A stretch of 64,000 nt of DNA, taken from Beta vulgaris subsp. vulgaris. Lineage: Eukaryota; Streptophyta; Magnoliopsida; Caryophyllales; Amaranthaceae. Below are positions 34,851-49,800 of this stretch, one piece after another (position 1 is the stretch's first letter; the number at the start of each line of letters is the position of its first letter). The stretch lies in assembly GCF_026745355.1 (NCBI RefSeq), contig NC_079210.1:19812123-19876122 (forward strand). The letters are read 5' to 3'. Position numbers and translations under genes: made by a program. The notes under the pieces are model-generated. The model was not told the origin of the DNA and did no database searches. It saw only the letters and a program-made list of their open reading frames with translations.

Positions 34851-37800
34851 ATGGTGGAGACGAGGCCTTTCAAGACAAAACTTTGCGTCCTTTATCAGAG
34901 GGGTCGTTGTGCACGCCAAACTTGTACCTTTGCACATGGAGATTTCGAGCTTCGACGCCATCAGAGTTCTCCCACTGGTAATTTCATCATCTTTTTGTTT
35001 TTTTTACTCGGGTTTTTCAGGGTTGAATGGTTGCTTTTTTCAATTTAGGGTTACTGTTCCATTTTACCGCTATTTGGTAATTCAAGTTGCTTATTCTGTT
35101 TGGTGTTCATTATGTATGCTTGTACATGCTTGCAAATTAATCATGTTACTGGGCATTGATGTTATGAATTTGATGCTGATTCAGTTTATTAAGAGGCATG
35201 GTTTTTCGCCTCATGGTAATGACTTGACGAGCTGCCTAATTCCATAATGTTTAAACATTAAACAATTTATGTTCAGAACATGTACGATGTTGTATAAAGT
35301 ATATAATTTTAAATGTTTTATATCAAACAACAAATGTTCTATATAAAAATTCACCGTCGTATATGATTAATATAGATGATATGATACCTGATTTTCATGT
35401 ACAACTTTTATAATTCTGTATACAACATTAATGGTTCAATATATAACATTTGTGGTGTCATATACGCCATTTAATAGTTCTAAACAAAATTTCATCCATA
35501 GATGTATCCTATTGACTTTTTACCCTAATTAGAAACTAACTTTGACCTTGTTTAATAACTAATATGTAAAGATAAATCTCGTTATTTTAATTATCATTGG
35601 GTTAATCTGAGTGCATCTTTTCAGTTTTTTTTATAGTTTTTAATAATGTATTAATTTAAAAATATCATAATGGTCAATGCATCTCTTCAGAAACAGAAGA
35701 AGTATAAGTAGAGGTATGATTGATTTGGCTGTATCACTCGTGGCTTTGAATATTTTATCATGAACATTTTCACTTTCTATCCCGCTTAATGAGAATAGTT
35801 GACACAGACTACTCAGCGTGTTCGGAGGGCCTTAAATTTTAATCGAGTCTGTTTATGGAGAAAATTTTAAATTTGTTGTCTTAAGAACTGCCATATCACG
35901 TTAGCAGGAACTGCTGCTGGTAAATTCTGTTGAAATGATTATCAGCTGATGGTCTTAGGTTCGATTTGTCAGAAAATATGATGCTGGATTTTACATTGCT
36001 AAGGCTGATTGTGGATTTGATGTCTGGATAACTTTTTATTCAGCCCCAGTCTATATTAATGGAGTAATGTTTGAAGGACCAGCGAGTGATTTTTACTCTC
36101 CCTCAAAATGGAAAATTTTGGAATGCTCCTTCTATTAGGCTCTGCCATTTATTTTCTGGGAAGGTAATGGTATTAATTCCAGCAGTGTTGACTTCATTGT
36201 GAGTTCGTAAAAGGTTTTCTTCTACCAAGGAGGCTCCTTCAGGGACTGCTGGAGTAGTCCGATATCTTCATTGTTGTCTTAACACATGGCACCTGGGAGA
36301 AATCTGCTCTGCTGATTATTTAGCTTGCTTCTCCAGAAGACCAGAATGCATCCATCCTTTATCCATAACTTCCTTGATGTATCACGTGTTTGCTTCATAT
36401 AAGGCTATATGCTCAAAGTCAGGTGTATTTGTATCTATTCGTTGTATGCTGGTGATGTATCTGTGACACCATTGGGAATGCAAAGACACTATTTCTGTTC
36501 ATTATTGTGTTATCCATCATTCTTTGGGAGGGTAAGGTTAGCTTTGCAATGATTCATGTCACTCTATTGTTTATAAAGAGAGATTTATATTGAAAAAAAT
36601 TTGCACTTTGAGAATTCTATTTTTGCTATACCAGATAGGCGACTTAACAGGGACAATGACTTGAGGATTAAGCTTGACAGAAAACGTTCTCCAAATTATA
36701 GATGTTCCCCTGGAAGAGATGCAAAGGAATCACGTGCATATAAAAGTAAGCATGCTTTTGTTCTGTTTCTTCCATATTGGTTCATTGGGAGTACACAAAC
36801 ATAGATTAGTATACATGTGAGTTTTGATATATGGAATAGTTGATTGTGGTGCTGAATTAATTGGTGGTGTCGTGTATTTTTAGCTGACTTGTAGGCTTAA
36901 TGGCTTATATATCCAATGCCAAAATTTTGCAGGTTTTAGTTCCAGAGAGCCAAGTAAAAGAAGGTAATTCTTGGAATTTTTTTTCCTTTCATCTGGTTTA
37001 AGTGGTTTTATATGTCTAATACCGGAATTTTCTAAGGTGATGAATCCTGAATGTCTCATATGGCTGGGATATGGTATGTATTTATAATTTTTTAGGGGAA
37101 TAAATTTATAATCATAAAAAAATAGTAGTCAAACCTTTTCCTGCTTGCAAGTAACGAATGCTTCAAGGCACGGTGTTAGACCTCTGTTTTCTGATACGCA
37201 AGCTGATCCTGAGGAAGTTTGAAGTGTCATATCGTGTGTGTTATAATTATATGTCACTTGTGAAGTTAGTATTCCTATGACTAGAACACCACATGTAGCG
37301 GACCTTTACATTTGTGGGACTGCAAAGGTTAATGTATATGCAACCTTTTGATGGATCAATTTTAGCACAGAACATGATTGTAACACTATTTGAGAAATCT
37401 TGCAAATGTGTTTACTGTGCTATTATATTCTTTCCTGCCTCATAATTTTGGTTGCATACTCGTCCATTTCAGCCTTTCGCCCGTTCTTTTTTTTGTTAAC
37501 TTTTTTTTTCTTCTCCGACATAAGCATTCATATGACAATAGCCAGCATTGTATAATAATTTACAAAATTTGAAATTTGTTTTTTTGTTTGGTCCATTCTT
37601 GTTATATTCTCATTCTTCGAGGATAAGAAACCAGACATGCAGCTGACATGCTATACAAATTAAGAGAGAAAGCTTATGCACAACATAAATTAGAGGCTTT
37701 GAGCTTGTTGGGTTTCTTGGGTAAACCTAGCCAAAGGGCTGATCTAGGCTTGTACTGCTTGGATCTCCCCCAACTTAGTCATGGTAATAAACCTATCATG

Positions 37801-40800
37801 ATCCCCAAGTACAAGTTTTCTTTATTGATTTTGCTTAGAAATTTGGCCTTGAGCAAGACTAAGATTAGATTTGTTGGACTAGCTCTACTCAAGAAGTCAA
37901 CTTTTTTCTAAAATTTGGGAACATAACAACCCATTCCAAAATTTGAACTATTTTCTCTCTTTTTCTTATCCCCTGTTTTCCCCCATTCTCATAAATATTG
38001 CAACACCCTTTCTTACCCTTTATTTGTACACAAATCCTCCCGTACCCAACTCTTTTCATATCTTCTCCAGTTCATTATATGCTATTCAAGTACTGCTATG
38101 AATTAGCCTAGTTGTAGCATCGCTAATAGCAGAAGTTAAGGAAGAAGAAGATGATTTGATTAATATACTGAAATTACATCAAATGTAAGTCATATTGAAG
38201 CTTTTAAGAGGCTTGATTTTTATCCCAAATGAATTCTTAAAATGATGTGATTCTTTATGGAAGAATTCACTAGGTTTGGGCTCTTGATGTAGTTTAGTGG
38301 CTTTATTTATGAAAGTTTGGATTTTTATGGGTTTATTTAATGTAACCTTGAGTATACTGGCGTATTTCGTCGCAATAACTCGATTAGTAACCGGATATGA
38401 AGAACTTAGGCGTGTTTCGACTCAAAGTTCAACTCGGGTTTTTGTGGATTCACTCCTGAAACTTTGTGGATTCTCTCCTGAAACTTTAATTCACAAGAAT
38501 TAACTCAAAATCAAACTAACTATTATTATGGCCGAAAAACTCATATATATAGTACAAGTTTCCTAAACCTATTAGAACTAGTAAAGCAACTAATAAACTT
38601 ATTTATCTTTATCTTAAGGATCAAGATAAATAATATCCTATATATCACACGCCTATTACTAATATAATTAGTAAAATAAGACTCCTAATTAGACTCTGAT
38701 AAGGAATTAGACTCCTAAGTATAATAGGATTCCTTTATCACTTAAACACTTAATTAAAATAAAGCTGAAATTAAAACCCTAATTTACATAGAATCCTAAC
38801 AGAACTAGAATTCTATATAACGACTTTCATTTCATATCAAACTCCCCCTCTAGAAAAAAACTTGTCCACAAGTTTTGTTGTAGCCAAGCAATCATCCATG
38901 CGCGAAAACCATGATCCATTAAAATTAGAGCACGACTGGCAAACAACAGTAGAAGACACGATACTGTTTGATATGTGTGACCAAGACTAACCGAAGGATA
39001 ACCAAAATCAGTACGAGTGGCGCCATATGGTGGTACCCAACACGTCTTTGGAGCCTTGGGCGTACTTGGGGCAGCAATAGGCGCACATGGGGCAGCGAAG
39101 ATCAGACCTTTGGGCGTGGGACAAACCAAAGAAGCCATCGGTAAGTCACTTTGAACGTCCAAGGATGGAGCATGGGGAGTGGAGCAAGTCAAAGTTTCCT
39201 ACTGGATGGGCGCTTTCTCTGACGAAGGAACAATAGTAACCAAATCATCCGAATTTACCTTCTCGTCGGCCAACAATTGCTTGACGAACAAGATATATTC
39301 TTCCTTAGTCACGTATTCGTCATTGGGACATTGATGTTCTTCATGACCAAGTCCTTGGCACTTCAAACAATGCACCTTTGTAGCACGTTCCAAGGTGGAG
39401 ACTTTCGTGTTTAGAGCAGCCAGTTGAGCACGGATAAGTTGCAGTTCGACGTTGGTAGCTTTAAGGGCGTCGAGCACGGCTTGGTGATCGTAAGGCATGG
39501 TGTGCGGAAAGAGAACATATCACGTCAAAGGGGATGCTAGGCGCACGAAATAGGGCAGCAGCACGGCTGGAAGTTTAACGCTGCACAGAACTCAATACTT
39601 GTTAGAAAAGTATGAAATTTTGACACAACAAACTTAAAGATGTTACGAGTCCAACGAGCCAAAAATCATCAAATTCCGATAAGTCACGCTCTATCACGCG
39701 CCGTCGCAAGATAGTCGTGTCAAACTGGGCGACAGAAATTTGACGCAGATGTATTTGATTGCTGCGACTTCGTCACTGGTCCAAATATGCTCAAATTTTA
39801 ACACAATATAGATCTCTTTGTTAGCTTTCCAACGAACCAAGAAAATCTAAATTCCGACTTGTAACGGGTGCATACGAACAGTTTTACCGAACTGGTAGCA
39901 GAACTGTATCAACTTCGGGGTAGTGGATCAGCAGTAGGCGGTGGTTGGGCAGCAGCCACACCACTTGATGTGATTCTTTATGGAAGAATGGGCTCTTGAT
40001 GTAGTTTAGTGGCTTTATTTATGAAAGTTTGGATTTTTATGGGTTTATTTAATGTAACCTTGAGTATACTGGCGTATTTCGTCGCAATAACTCGATTAGT
40101 AACCGGATATGAAGAACATAGGCGTGTTTCGACTCAAAGTTCAACTCGGGTTTTTGTGGATTCACTCCTGAAACTTTGTGGATTCTCTCCTAAAACTCTA
40201 ATTCACAAGAATTAACTCAAAATCAATCTAACTATTATTATGGCCGAAAAACTCATATATATAGTACAAGTTTCCTAAACCTATTAGAACTAGTAAAGCA
40301 ACTAATAAACTTATTTATCTTTATCTTAAGGATCAAGATAAATAATATCCTATATATCACACGCCTATTACTAATATAATTAGTAAAATAAGACTCCTAA
40401 TTAGACTCTGATAAGGAATTAGACTCCTAAGTATAATAGGATTCCTTTATCACTTAAACACTTAATTAAAATAAAGCTGAAATTAAAACCCTAATTTACA
40501 TAGAATCCTAACAGAACTAGAATTCTATATAACGACTTCCATTTCATATCATAAAAGCTCACCAGAACAGTCATCGATTTTCAGCCTGCCTTTGCCTCTC
40601 TTAATTATCATTATGCGTATTGATTTCCCCCCTTCAAACTCCGTAGCTTATTCTCCAAGCTACCCATAACTAACTTAGATAATGTCTAAAGCAACCCTCC
40701 CCCCAAACATCCACCTTGTCCTCAAGGTGGATTGTTGTCGGTTCTCGGCCTTGGCAATGTGGGCCAATGCTAACTGCAAAAGTATCATAATAATGCTTCC

Positions 40801-43800
40801 CTAGAAGTTTAAGGACCTTTTTGTTGAGCCTTTGCTGAGGTTGTCATGGAAGAATAGAGGTTTGGATGAGGTGAGAGGAGAATATAGAAAGGAATTTTGG
40901 TCTAACTTTTAATGTAGTGATGAGAAGTTGAGTTGCATGATTTGTGTTGAGAAACAAAATCATGAGAACTGAGTTTAGTATGTGAATGGAAGGGTTTGAA
41001 AAGTGTGTTTACAATATAGTGTAGTTGTGAGCTGAAGACAAGAAAAATGGAAAGTGAAAAATGGGAGAATAGATTGTGCTTGGATTTAGTAAAATCAGAT
41101 TCAGGCCCTTTCACCTTGCTCCCTAGTGGGCTGAAAATTTTGGGTTTTAAAGAAAAAGGGTCTTGAGTTGAAGGGTTGAAAAATGGGAGTTAAAAAAGTG
41201 GATGTGTTGTTTGGGTTCAGAATGAAGTCATGAACATAGCTACAAGAGGGCCTTAGCTCCTTACTTTTGGTTGCATTGTCAACTTCTAGACATTAGAAAA
41301 AAGTAGGTTTATATGAAAATCCGCTAGGTTGGTTGGAGTTATTAAGGTTTATATATTCGCGGTGGAGCCTTTAGTTGATAAAACCAGAATAAGACATGAC
41401 ATCAATTATAAGAAATTTCAGAGCACGCACCCCCCTCCCACCATGACTACAGGTCTTATATAATCCTTTTCACCATTTACGATATTACCTCTTTGAGTCT
41501 CTTCTAGATTTGAACCATGGTTCGAAAATATGGTTTTGGTAATAGTCGTGGAAATAATAATAATTTTGCTAGAATGGAATGGAATGGATACGTTTATTGC
41601 GTACGCATCACAGTTGTTGCGGTTTACAATGTCAAAAATATGGAGTCAAATAGTATAATGGAATAATTAATGCTAATACAACGATTAATTTTTAATAAAC
41701 CAACCTTTCAATTATTCTTGAATAATGCAACCTTTATACCTTATTTACTTATAGTGAGTCAAAATGACTTAAAATCATCTAAAACATTAAATGTTTACCA
41801 TAACTTAGAGAAGAGGAAATGAGGAACCTCATTATAAAAGGAGGACAAATGAATCTATATAGCACGATACTATGGGGATTGGAGAGGAGTACATGCTGAT
41901 CATGAAATGTATATAGTCGGTAATAAAGGGTTCTAAGTCTAATGAACTAATATGTAACTTTAATAAGAAAAATTTTATGGCAATGCTCATGATATGGAAC
42001 TTCATCTATAAAAATGTCTTATTCCTCATAAATTTAATGTCTTATTCCTCATAAATTTCCATTACTACTCAATACCACATCTATAGTAATGGAAATTTAT
42101 GAAGATATAAAGCAATGTTGCATGAATAATCATTATTTTGGACATTAGGATGAGAATCTATTCACAAATTTATTGTTAAAATTATTGTTCCCTACGCCAC
42201 AAAATAGTCTGAACACTTTTCTTTTTTGGCATGGTCCTACTCTTATTGTTTTGGTTTTTTAACACCCTTTTGGCCTACACTCTATCTCTATCAATAAAAT
42301 ATACCCAACTTCCTCTCTTTTTCAATGGTAAAATACCTCACCAACTCTTATGTCATCTACTTTTAAATAATTCAACATTTGATAACACTATAAACACTAT
42401 AAGTCATCACTTCAAACTGCGTATGCTGACGAGTATTCATATCTTTTTGGAAGGAATTCCATTACCACCATGTGTAACACTTATCATATGTTTTATATTT
42501 AATATGTGCTTACATAACCTTTTTTAGAGTTGTGTTATGTCAAAAAATTTGCTTTTAGTAATCTATTATTTGATCCATAAAATTCATAACATGACCTTAG
42601 CATTTTGCAAATATCCAATCCATTTAACTCAAGGGACTAAAGTATCTTATTTTTTAACTGGAAAGGGACTACAATATCTAAAGCTGAAACTTCATTGATC
42701 TACAGCGTCGTTTTAATATAGGCTCTACTGAAAGCAATGAACTGTTGTTTTAAGCTATGTACTTAAGCAGCCCTAGAAAGAGAGAGAAAACCATTATATT
42801 GACATGATCAATTTGCTTTAGAATTGGAATCACATTCCAAGCTATATGTCACAAATTGCCCTGATTTCTCTACTATTTGTTATGTATTGCATCCTAGCAG
42901 TCCTCATTTATCTTCGATGTTTCAAAGACTGAACTGAGTGCTGTTTTTTATATTTTATGTCTTTGTTTTTCCCTCTGTTTTCACTGTATTTTACTACCTC
43001 CGTTCCTTTTTCATAGTTACACTTTCACTTTTGAGTCTTTGACACTATTCACAAATTTCCCTTTGACTATCATTTGTGATTTATGGTTAAGAGAAAATAT
43101 AGTCATTTGGGGTCTTGTTTGATTCATCTCGATATGTACTTTTAGTATATCAAATTTTTCTGGTTTTTACAAATACAAAATTAGAGATATAAAGGCTCAA
43201 AGTAGTGCATCGTCATGCGTGAAAAGTGTAAGTGTAACTATTAAAAAGGAACGGAGGTAGTATCTAGGAGATTCATGCAACTTGTGATGATGTTATCCCT
43301 TTCCTAATTTAAGTATATTCTGAATTTCTGATAGTCCATTAAGATTTCCTTCGAATATTATGTTAGAAAATTAAGGATACATGAGCATATGGATGGTCCA
43401 GATGATTTATCTGGGGGTTTCAAAAGCCCAGATGGATCAGCAGATATCAGGAGGGATAACATGCATGCGCTGTCAAATTCCAGAAAAATGGTTGAGGATG
43501 AGGTATAGAGAGCTTTATTTTCACTGTGTTTATGTTTCTTTCTTTTCAATTTCTGTTCCGTTTTGCTTTTTTCCTTTTGGGTGTATTTTTTCGTATCTGA
43601 ATTTTAAAGTTAAAAAAGTTCATATATGGCATGCTCCTAATTTTCTTGCAGCTCAAGCAAGTTCAATATGAGGTTGATGTGCTGTTTAACCAAAGAAGTG
43701 AGATGGAGGTTAGTTTTAGCATTAGTCACTTATTCTCGTTATCTTTTTTACTTGCCGAAGTCCTCTTCTTGTTTAAGATTCGAAGCTCTCTTATCCATTG

Positions 43801-46800
43801 TTTGATTGCCTTTGTTATACTTTTTGTAATTGCTTATATATTTTTTAACCCTAAAGAGTTTGAATATATCAACGATATGCTTGTTTGTTTATGGTGTTGT
43901 CTGGATCAAATTTTGTTTCATGAAATGCAAACAATCGATAAATTATTTTTGGAGCTCTTTTCTTTTCTATATCAATTTCTTTATGGTGGGGGTTAGTTGT
44001 CTAATGCGTAGAGGTGGGATCGGCTTATTGAGAATTTTTTTTTTAATTTCCTTTAGTTTAGTTTAGTTTTGTTTCTGTTGGAAAACAAAACGCTATATGT
44101 GTTTTTTTTAGTATTTAATATATATTAAAATTCTTTTATAATGAGGATAATACCCATCTGATACAATACTTTACATTTCTTTCACTGAGCGGGTGGGAGG
44201 TGGAAACAACAAATGGATGAAGATTAAACATGTTGTTCAATTTGTCAGACACTTTATTGCAAAGTCATATATTGCCATGTGTAATCTGCGTATGTTTAAT
44301 TAATCTAAAGTAGAGGACAAATTGATGACACAATCGGTTTCATGTTGTGATGCTCGGATTGAACAGTTGACCCTGTTGACCTGACCCTGAATACGGGTCA
44401 GACCTGGCAAGAAGAAAAAAGGACGTAGCGAATGTACTATCTATAGCAGGGGCGAGAACATAAGAAAATCATCAAATTGAGGGTTCAAGTAGTAAGCTTT
44501 GGATCTTATATTGCAAGAGTAACACACTATATTAAGAGTTGAATCATTGGGTCTTTTATACTACATGTTAGGGAGATTCTGCAGGTGCTTTTTTTAAACA
44601 CCAACCATTGCTGGACTGAATTTTGGCTGCCTATCGAATTTCTCTTTTCTCTCTCCTGTTTCCTTTATCTGTCATGTCTTTGCTTTCTCTCTCTGGCTTG
44701 TTAATCGTGGATAGGGTAAATTAAAGTCATTTGGATACTAGTGCTTTTACTTTCTGAATTTCTATGGTTAAGTTTGCATATCCCTGTGCAACCTTTTCTT
44801 CTCTGTTTTTTCTGAAGACAAGTTACTACTGCTCCTTTTCGGATACATGGTAGGATATTTTTTTTCCTAGCTAGTATACTTTCTATAACCGAATCTATTT
44901 GGAGAACATAAACACGCAGATTTTACAATAAAAAGCATGTCCAATCCCTGAGACTATATCCAAGTTTTACATTCTTCAAAATTGTGTGCCCAATTTATGA
45001 TTATAACGTTTCAAACTCTGACACCATACCCGAGCCCGAGCATCAAATTATTATCACTTCTCATGCATATCCCAATAATACCTAGTTTCAATACCATCAA
45101 ATTATCATTCATCATAACAGAAGTTTGCATAATAAAGATCATAACTTCCCATCAATATCCCACTTCGGGCATTTTTTCTGTAAATGTCGAGTCACTTTTT
45201 TCCAAGCACATTTTCTCTTTTCTTTGTTCTTGAACTACATGAATCATGAACACTAACTGGCCTTACTCAGAATCCATTCATAACTTTCCGGAAAAAGAAT
45301 GATGTCAATTTTCAAAGCCAACATACAGACATTAAAAATGATACATCTAAGTTCAAGTGTACATCACTAGGTACAAATTTTGAAAAGCCACGATATGAAA
45401 CTTGAAGCAAATTAATCGGAAGTTAATGGAGTAAATGGGATCAAATACAAGGGGGCGGCATGTAATAGAACAAATGCACATCTAGCTAATTTTCGAGCAT
45501 GCAAAGTTGGGTCTGCAGTTAGGTAGCAAAAAAAGTGGGAACTTAAACACAATCTCACTGGAGACGAATTGCTCCTTGAAGCTCTTATTAACATACCCTC
45601 ATGCTTATCCAACAAACTTCCAGAAACATCTGTGAAATTTTCCACTATTGAGAGTTGCATTCCTTGTTTGAGGCTGGTTGGGTAAATGGTACCTTTTTGA
45701 GCAACGAAGCTTCATCCTATAATATTTGCAACATAGGTGGATGCACATTTTTTAAGGAGCTCATGTGATGAGGAGAGACAGAGAGAGATACAAAGAGGAA
45801 CCCATGTGATGAAGAGAGAGAGAGAGAAGATCTTTAACCAAAAACAGAAGTGTTGCATTTGTTTAGTAACTTCTCGCAAAAGAAAGTGTTATACTTATTC
45901 TAGAACAGGGGAAGCATGAAACAAAGATGTCTGTTTCACTCGTATCCTCTCTTTGAATATCTCCCTTTGTTTAAAACTTGATCAATACCTTTATTTTTTC
46001 TTATGATCCAAATTCCTGTTTTTGGACAGTCTCCTTAGAGATGACTATACTAATGGCGTATTGCAAGTATATTGAAACTAGACGAAAAGAAAATTGTTGC
46101 AAGTATTATATTGTCAAACAGAAAGGGTGCGTAAAATTAGAAGATTGAGAAGGATCCATGTGAACATTTTTTTATCTTTATATTGCAAACAGAAAATGCG
46201 ACTTTTTAGAACTAAAGTATAGATGTACATTTTAAGAAGTAGCATAAATTGTTTTGAAAAAAAATGTACTGGTTAGAAAAAAAAATTGACATTTAATTTA
46301 TTTTAGAAAGTTGCATGCCTTTCTCATACAAGTGTCTTTTCACTAGATCTCTCAAAATAATTGCAAATATAGCAAGGGATCACTGAAAATCCGCAGGAAG
46401 TCATATAGCCTCTCTTCAAGGAATAGGGATCTTGATGCTCTACTTGTACTATTTATAATTTTGGTGTTATGAGTTAATCATGCAGTCAGATTAGCTGCTA
46501 AGCAATAATATGTTGCTCACAGATTGAACTGGAAGAAAGGGTACAAGAAGCAGATAGTCTCTCTTCTAAAATTAGGAATCTTGAGGCTCAACTGTCTGAA
46601 GAAAAGGTTAATTCCGAAAGGTAACTATATGATTTATGGTTTTTTAATCCTGCTTTACGCCTGATTTTACATCTGAAATGATTTTTACAATGATGAGCTG
46701 CAGAGTCAGCTCAAATATTACGAAGTTCGTTAGGGCACAAGTTCATCACTTTCGGCTGCAAGATGGGTTAAAGAGGCAAGTTTAGTCACACAAATTATTC

Positions 46801-49800
46801 ACGCATGCACATGTGCATTTATGTATATGTGTATCTATATATATTTCTTTAAGATTTGTTCTTTTTCCCTTTTCCGGGACTTTAGAAACTGCTCTCTATG
46901 CTTGCTAGGCACAAGGTTTTGTGCAGACTGGCCTCTCTAGATCCTGCCGGTGGTAGGGCTCACAATGTGCTTGTCGTTACTTGCTGTTTGTTTATTTCCA
47001 TGATCATGTAAATTAGGTCACAGGTTCAACTTGAGCAGCTGGTAGGGGAACTTGATGTACATGGTATACCAATTGGTGCTAGTGAAGATAAGTTGAATGT
47101 CAACATTATTACTGATGAAGAAGTTCTAGAATTAGAAGACTCTGCTTCTCCTGCTGTAAAGAAACAGCTACACAGTAGCACGAGAGCCTCAGAAGGGTCA
47201 AAATCAGGTAATGTACATCAGTTGTGTATGATGGCTTCATCTGAGATCAATTGCATCTGCTCTATACTACTATGCTTCACATATATGTAAACTAATATTT
47301 CCCTATATGTACCATTCAAAAGATATTCCTTTGGAATTTGTCTTGAACAATTTGCATTATTCATGAACACTATCTGAGGCTTGAGTTTGTAAGGTTTCAT
47401 GTATGAACTGTTTGAATAGTTCAGAGACGATGAAACCTACTTCCTCCGTAATTTTTAAAGTTCTACTATATTGACTATTTTTATGATTCACATAACCTAC
47501 TTTGACCATATTTTCTTTACTAAATATATAAAATAGTGCTATCATGTAAAATATTATTCGATGTGTATCATGTATATATATTAAAAAAATATCACGTTTT
47601 TTTTTTTTAAAAAAAAGTGTACAATTATAGATATTCAGTTGGCAAATGTGAAAATCCCTGCTACAACTTTTTTTTAAAAAAGGGGGATGTACTGATTTTA
47701 GAATCATTTTCCTTGATATAGCTTTTTACGAATGTAAATCCTACTTTACTTGCTTTTGGAACTTAAGTCCACTATTTATTGATTTTGAGCAAAATCGAAA
47801 CTCATGCAAGTGGTTTCGTACTAAATTGCAAAGTGAATTATTCTATGGAAAACCGCTAAGTAAGCCGTCAACCAACATATTCGGAAGTGAAAACATTAAA
47901 AAATATATTAATTAGCGAAATTAACTAAAAACTGCTATCTATCAGTTAGCAGCTTCTATGGATAAACCACTAATGTGGTCTTGTTTTGTGTAAATCACTA
48001 ACTTAAGGCCGTTCAGTCTCATTGTTATTCTACAGAATTTTTTGTCGGTGTTTTTGTTTTCAAATTCTATAATTATGATATACCATAAATTTAACTCAAC
48101 AGTAGTCATATCCTTTTTAATCACAAATATGTTAATAAATAACAAATCCGGAAATAGTTTCCCATGCTTTCTGTTTCTATAGTTTTCAAAGTAACCAGAA
48201 ACGGATTTAAACCCGATAACTAACATGCTTTCAGAATTTAAATTTCTCCTTCAGACAGAATGGAAGAAAGCAAATTTGGGTTTGGATTGCTACCTTTCTT
48301 AAGTTACTCCACTAGTGTATCATTAGGCCATGTACTACTCAAGTATTTGCAAATTTCAAATTGTGGTATGCAGGGATGTGGTTGGGCCAAGATTTCACAC
48401 ATCAAGAGGGTAATTTACCTTTCACCTATCTGATAAGACCAATTCAACGAGGGGTCGCAGGGGAAGGAGGGAGGAGTGAGAAAGAGGAAGAAAACGAGGA
48501 AGGAACCATAAAACCGGTAAAAGAAAATAAAAAGAAATCTAATCACCAGTCAAGTCGGACCATTTTGTAAACAATGAGAAATAGTTGGGACCACTGAGGA
48601 ATAAATAAAAGTTGGGATTGAAAATGGCTGAACGCTTATTGTTGGGACCTAACCTATCAATTTTTACCTAAAACAATTGATTTCGCGTACTCAATCATTC
48701 ATGGATGGGATACTGGACCTCAAGTTCCAAACCATGTAAACTGGTATATATATTTTCTGTTTTAGTTATATGGAGATTGTTCTGGATTTAGAGATACTAT
48801 GTGGTAGCCCCTAAACCCACACCCAATACAGATCTCTACTGCATGCATTTTCTTTTTCAAATTCACAAGTTACCTGTATTATTGTCTTTATTGAAATCTT
48901 GGCTACCCTTCTGTTAGTACTTTGTTAATGATCTTTGATATTAACAAAATTGACCTCATAACCTAGATGTAAGACAAAATTCAGGAGATGCTATTATGCG
49001 ACATGAATATCACTGCTTCTCCACCCTGGCTCATTCTCCTGCATCCCCGACAATGGTCTCTGTCAGTGGTCCTTGGCCAAAACTTGATGGGGACCAGCAG
49101 CCACTAACTAATTGAGAACTCGGTAGCCAATGAACCTCTGCCTCCTTATGTTTTCCAACTCTCTCTCATTTTGCAATTCCCTCGTTATATAAGTTACCAT
49201 GCCATGGGTGGGAATCACCAATTCATTAGTGCATGAGTCAATAGTTGTTTCTGGCTCCCTGGAGCCACTAGGGAACACTCTTAGTGGCTGGACCCTAAAA
49301 GGGTGCAAAAGTTATCTGGTGAGGACAGGGGAAGCTGGGGATGGGCTAATTATTGATTTATTTTCATCACAGCAAACTTAATGAACACTATTGGCAAGGT
49401 ATGCGTTAATGAAGAATCAGCTCTAAATCTGTAAATCAAGCATTGTTGATGCAAACAAATTATGCAAATGTGTTTTATGATTTTTAATGGCAGCAAATGT
49501 GGCAAGAGTAGATGGCGCCAGAGTTGCAAGTTGTCGGAGGAGGTCACTTGTGCACTTTCATAGTCATCGAGAAGCTAAACTGGGGAAAGAGAAAAAGCAC
49601 ATGGCAAGAACATCTAATGAACGCAATCCCCAATTGCAATTTAAGGGTTCTAAGCACTTCGATCCTTTGGATAAGGTAATATTTTATTCTTTTCTTATTT
49701 TCTTCCCCTTATCTCTTCCCACTTCCCAGTAGTTTCTTACAACATTTTTGCATGCGGACATATTAATGATGGAATTTTGAGCTTAGAGGATTGCTCTAAT

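Larger units (their letters stand above)
38243..40551 (-). mobile_element. Non-autonomous LTR retrotransposon in intron 3 of the zinc-finger gene
   Basis: Complete element: LTRs at 38243-38839 (597 bp) and 39966-40551 (586 bp), with an internal region of 1126 bp. Both outer flanks are TAAAA (38238-38242 and 40552-40556). LTR ends are TGATG..TATCA. On -, AGAGGGGGAGTT directly before the left LTR is the polypurine tract, so the element points left, antisense to the host gene. The LTRs differ by 5 substitutions and one 11-bp indel, which points to a recent insertion. It lacks protease, RT and integrase, and encodes only a short zinc-knuckle ORF. It resembles TR-GAG or TRIM-type elements. I found no canonical initiator-tRNA binding site. 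Confidence 0.88.

Noticed and set aside
37648..37911. 87-codon ORF as an extra exon in intron 3
   Set aside because: Known relatives pass directly from the SKRR segment to the next coiled-coil exon, the phases already match without it, and it resembles no protein I know.
43631..44066. Hydrophobic ORFs overlapping exon 5
   Set aside because: They are intron read-through after the donor at 43709; the exon is only 57 nt.
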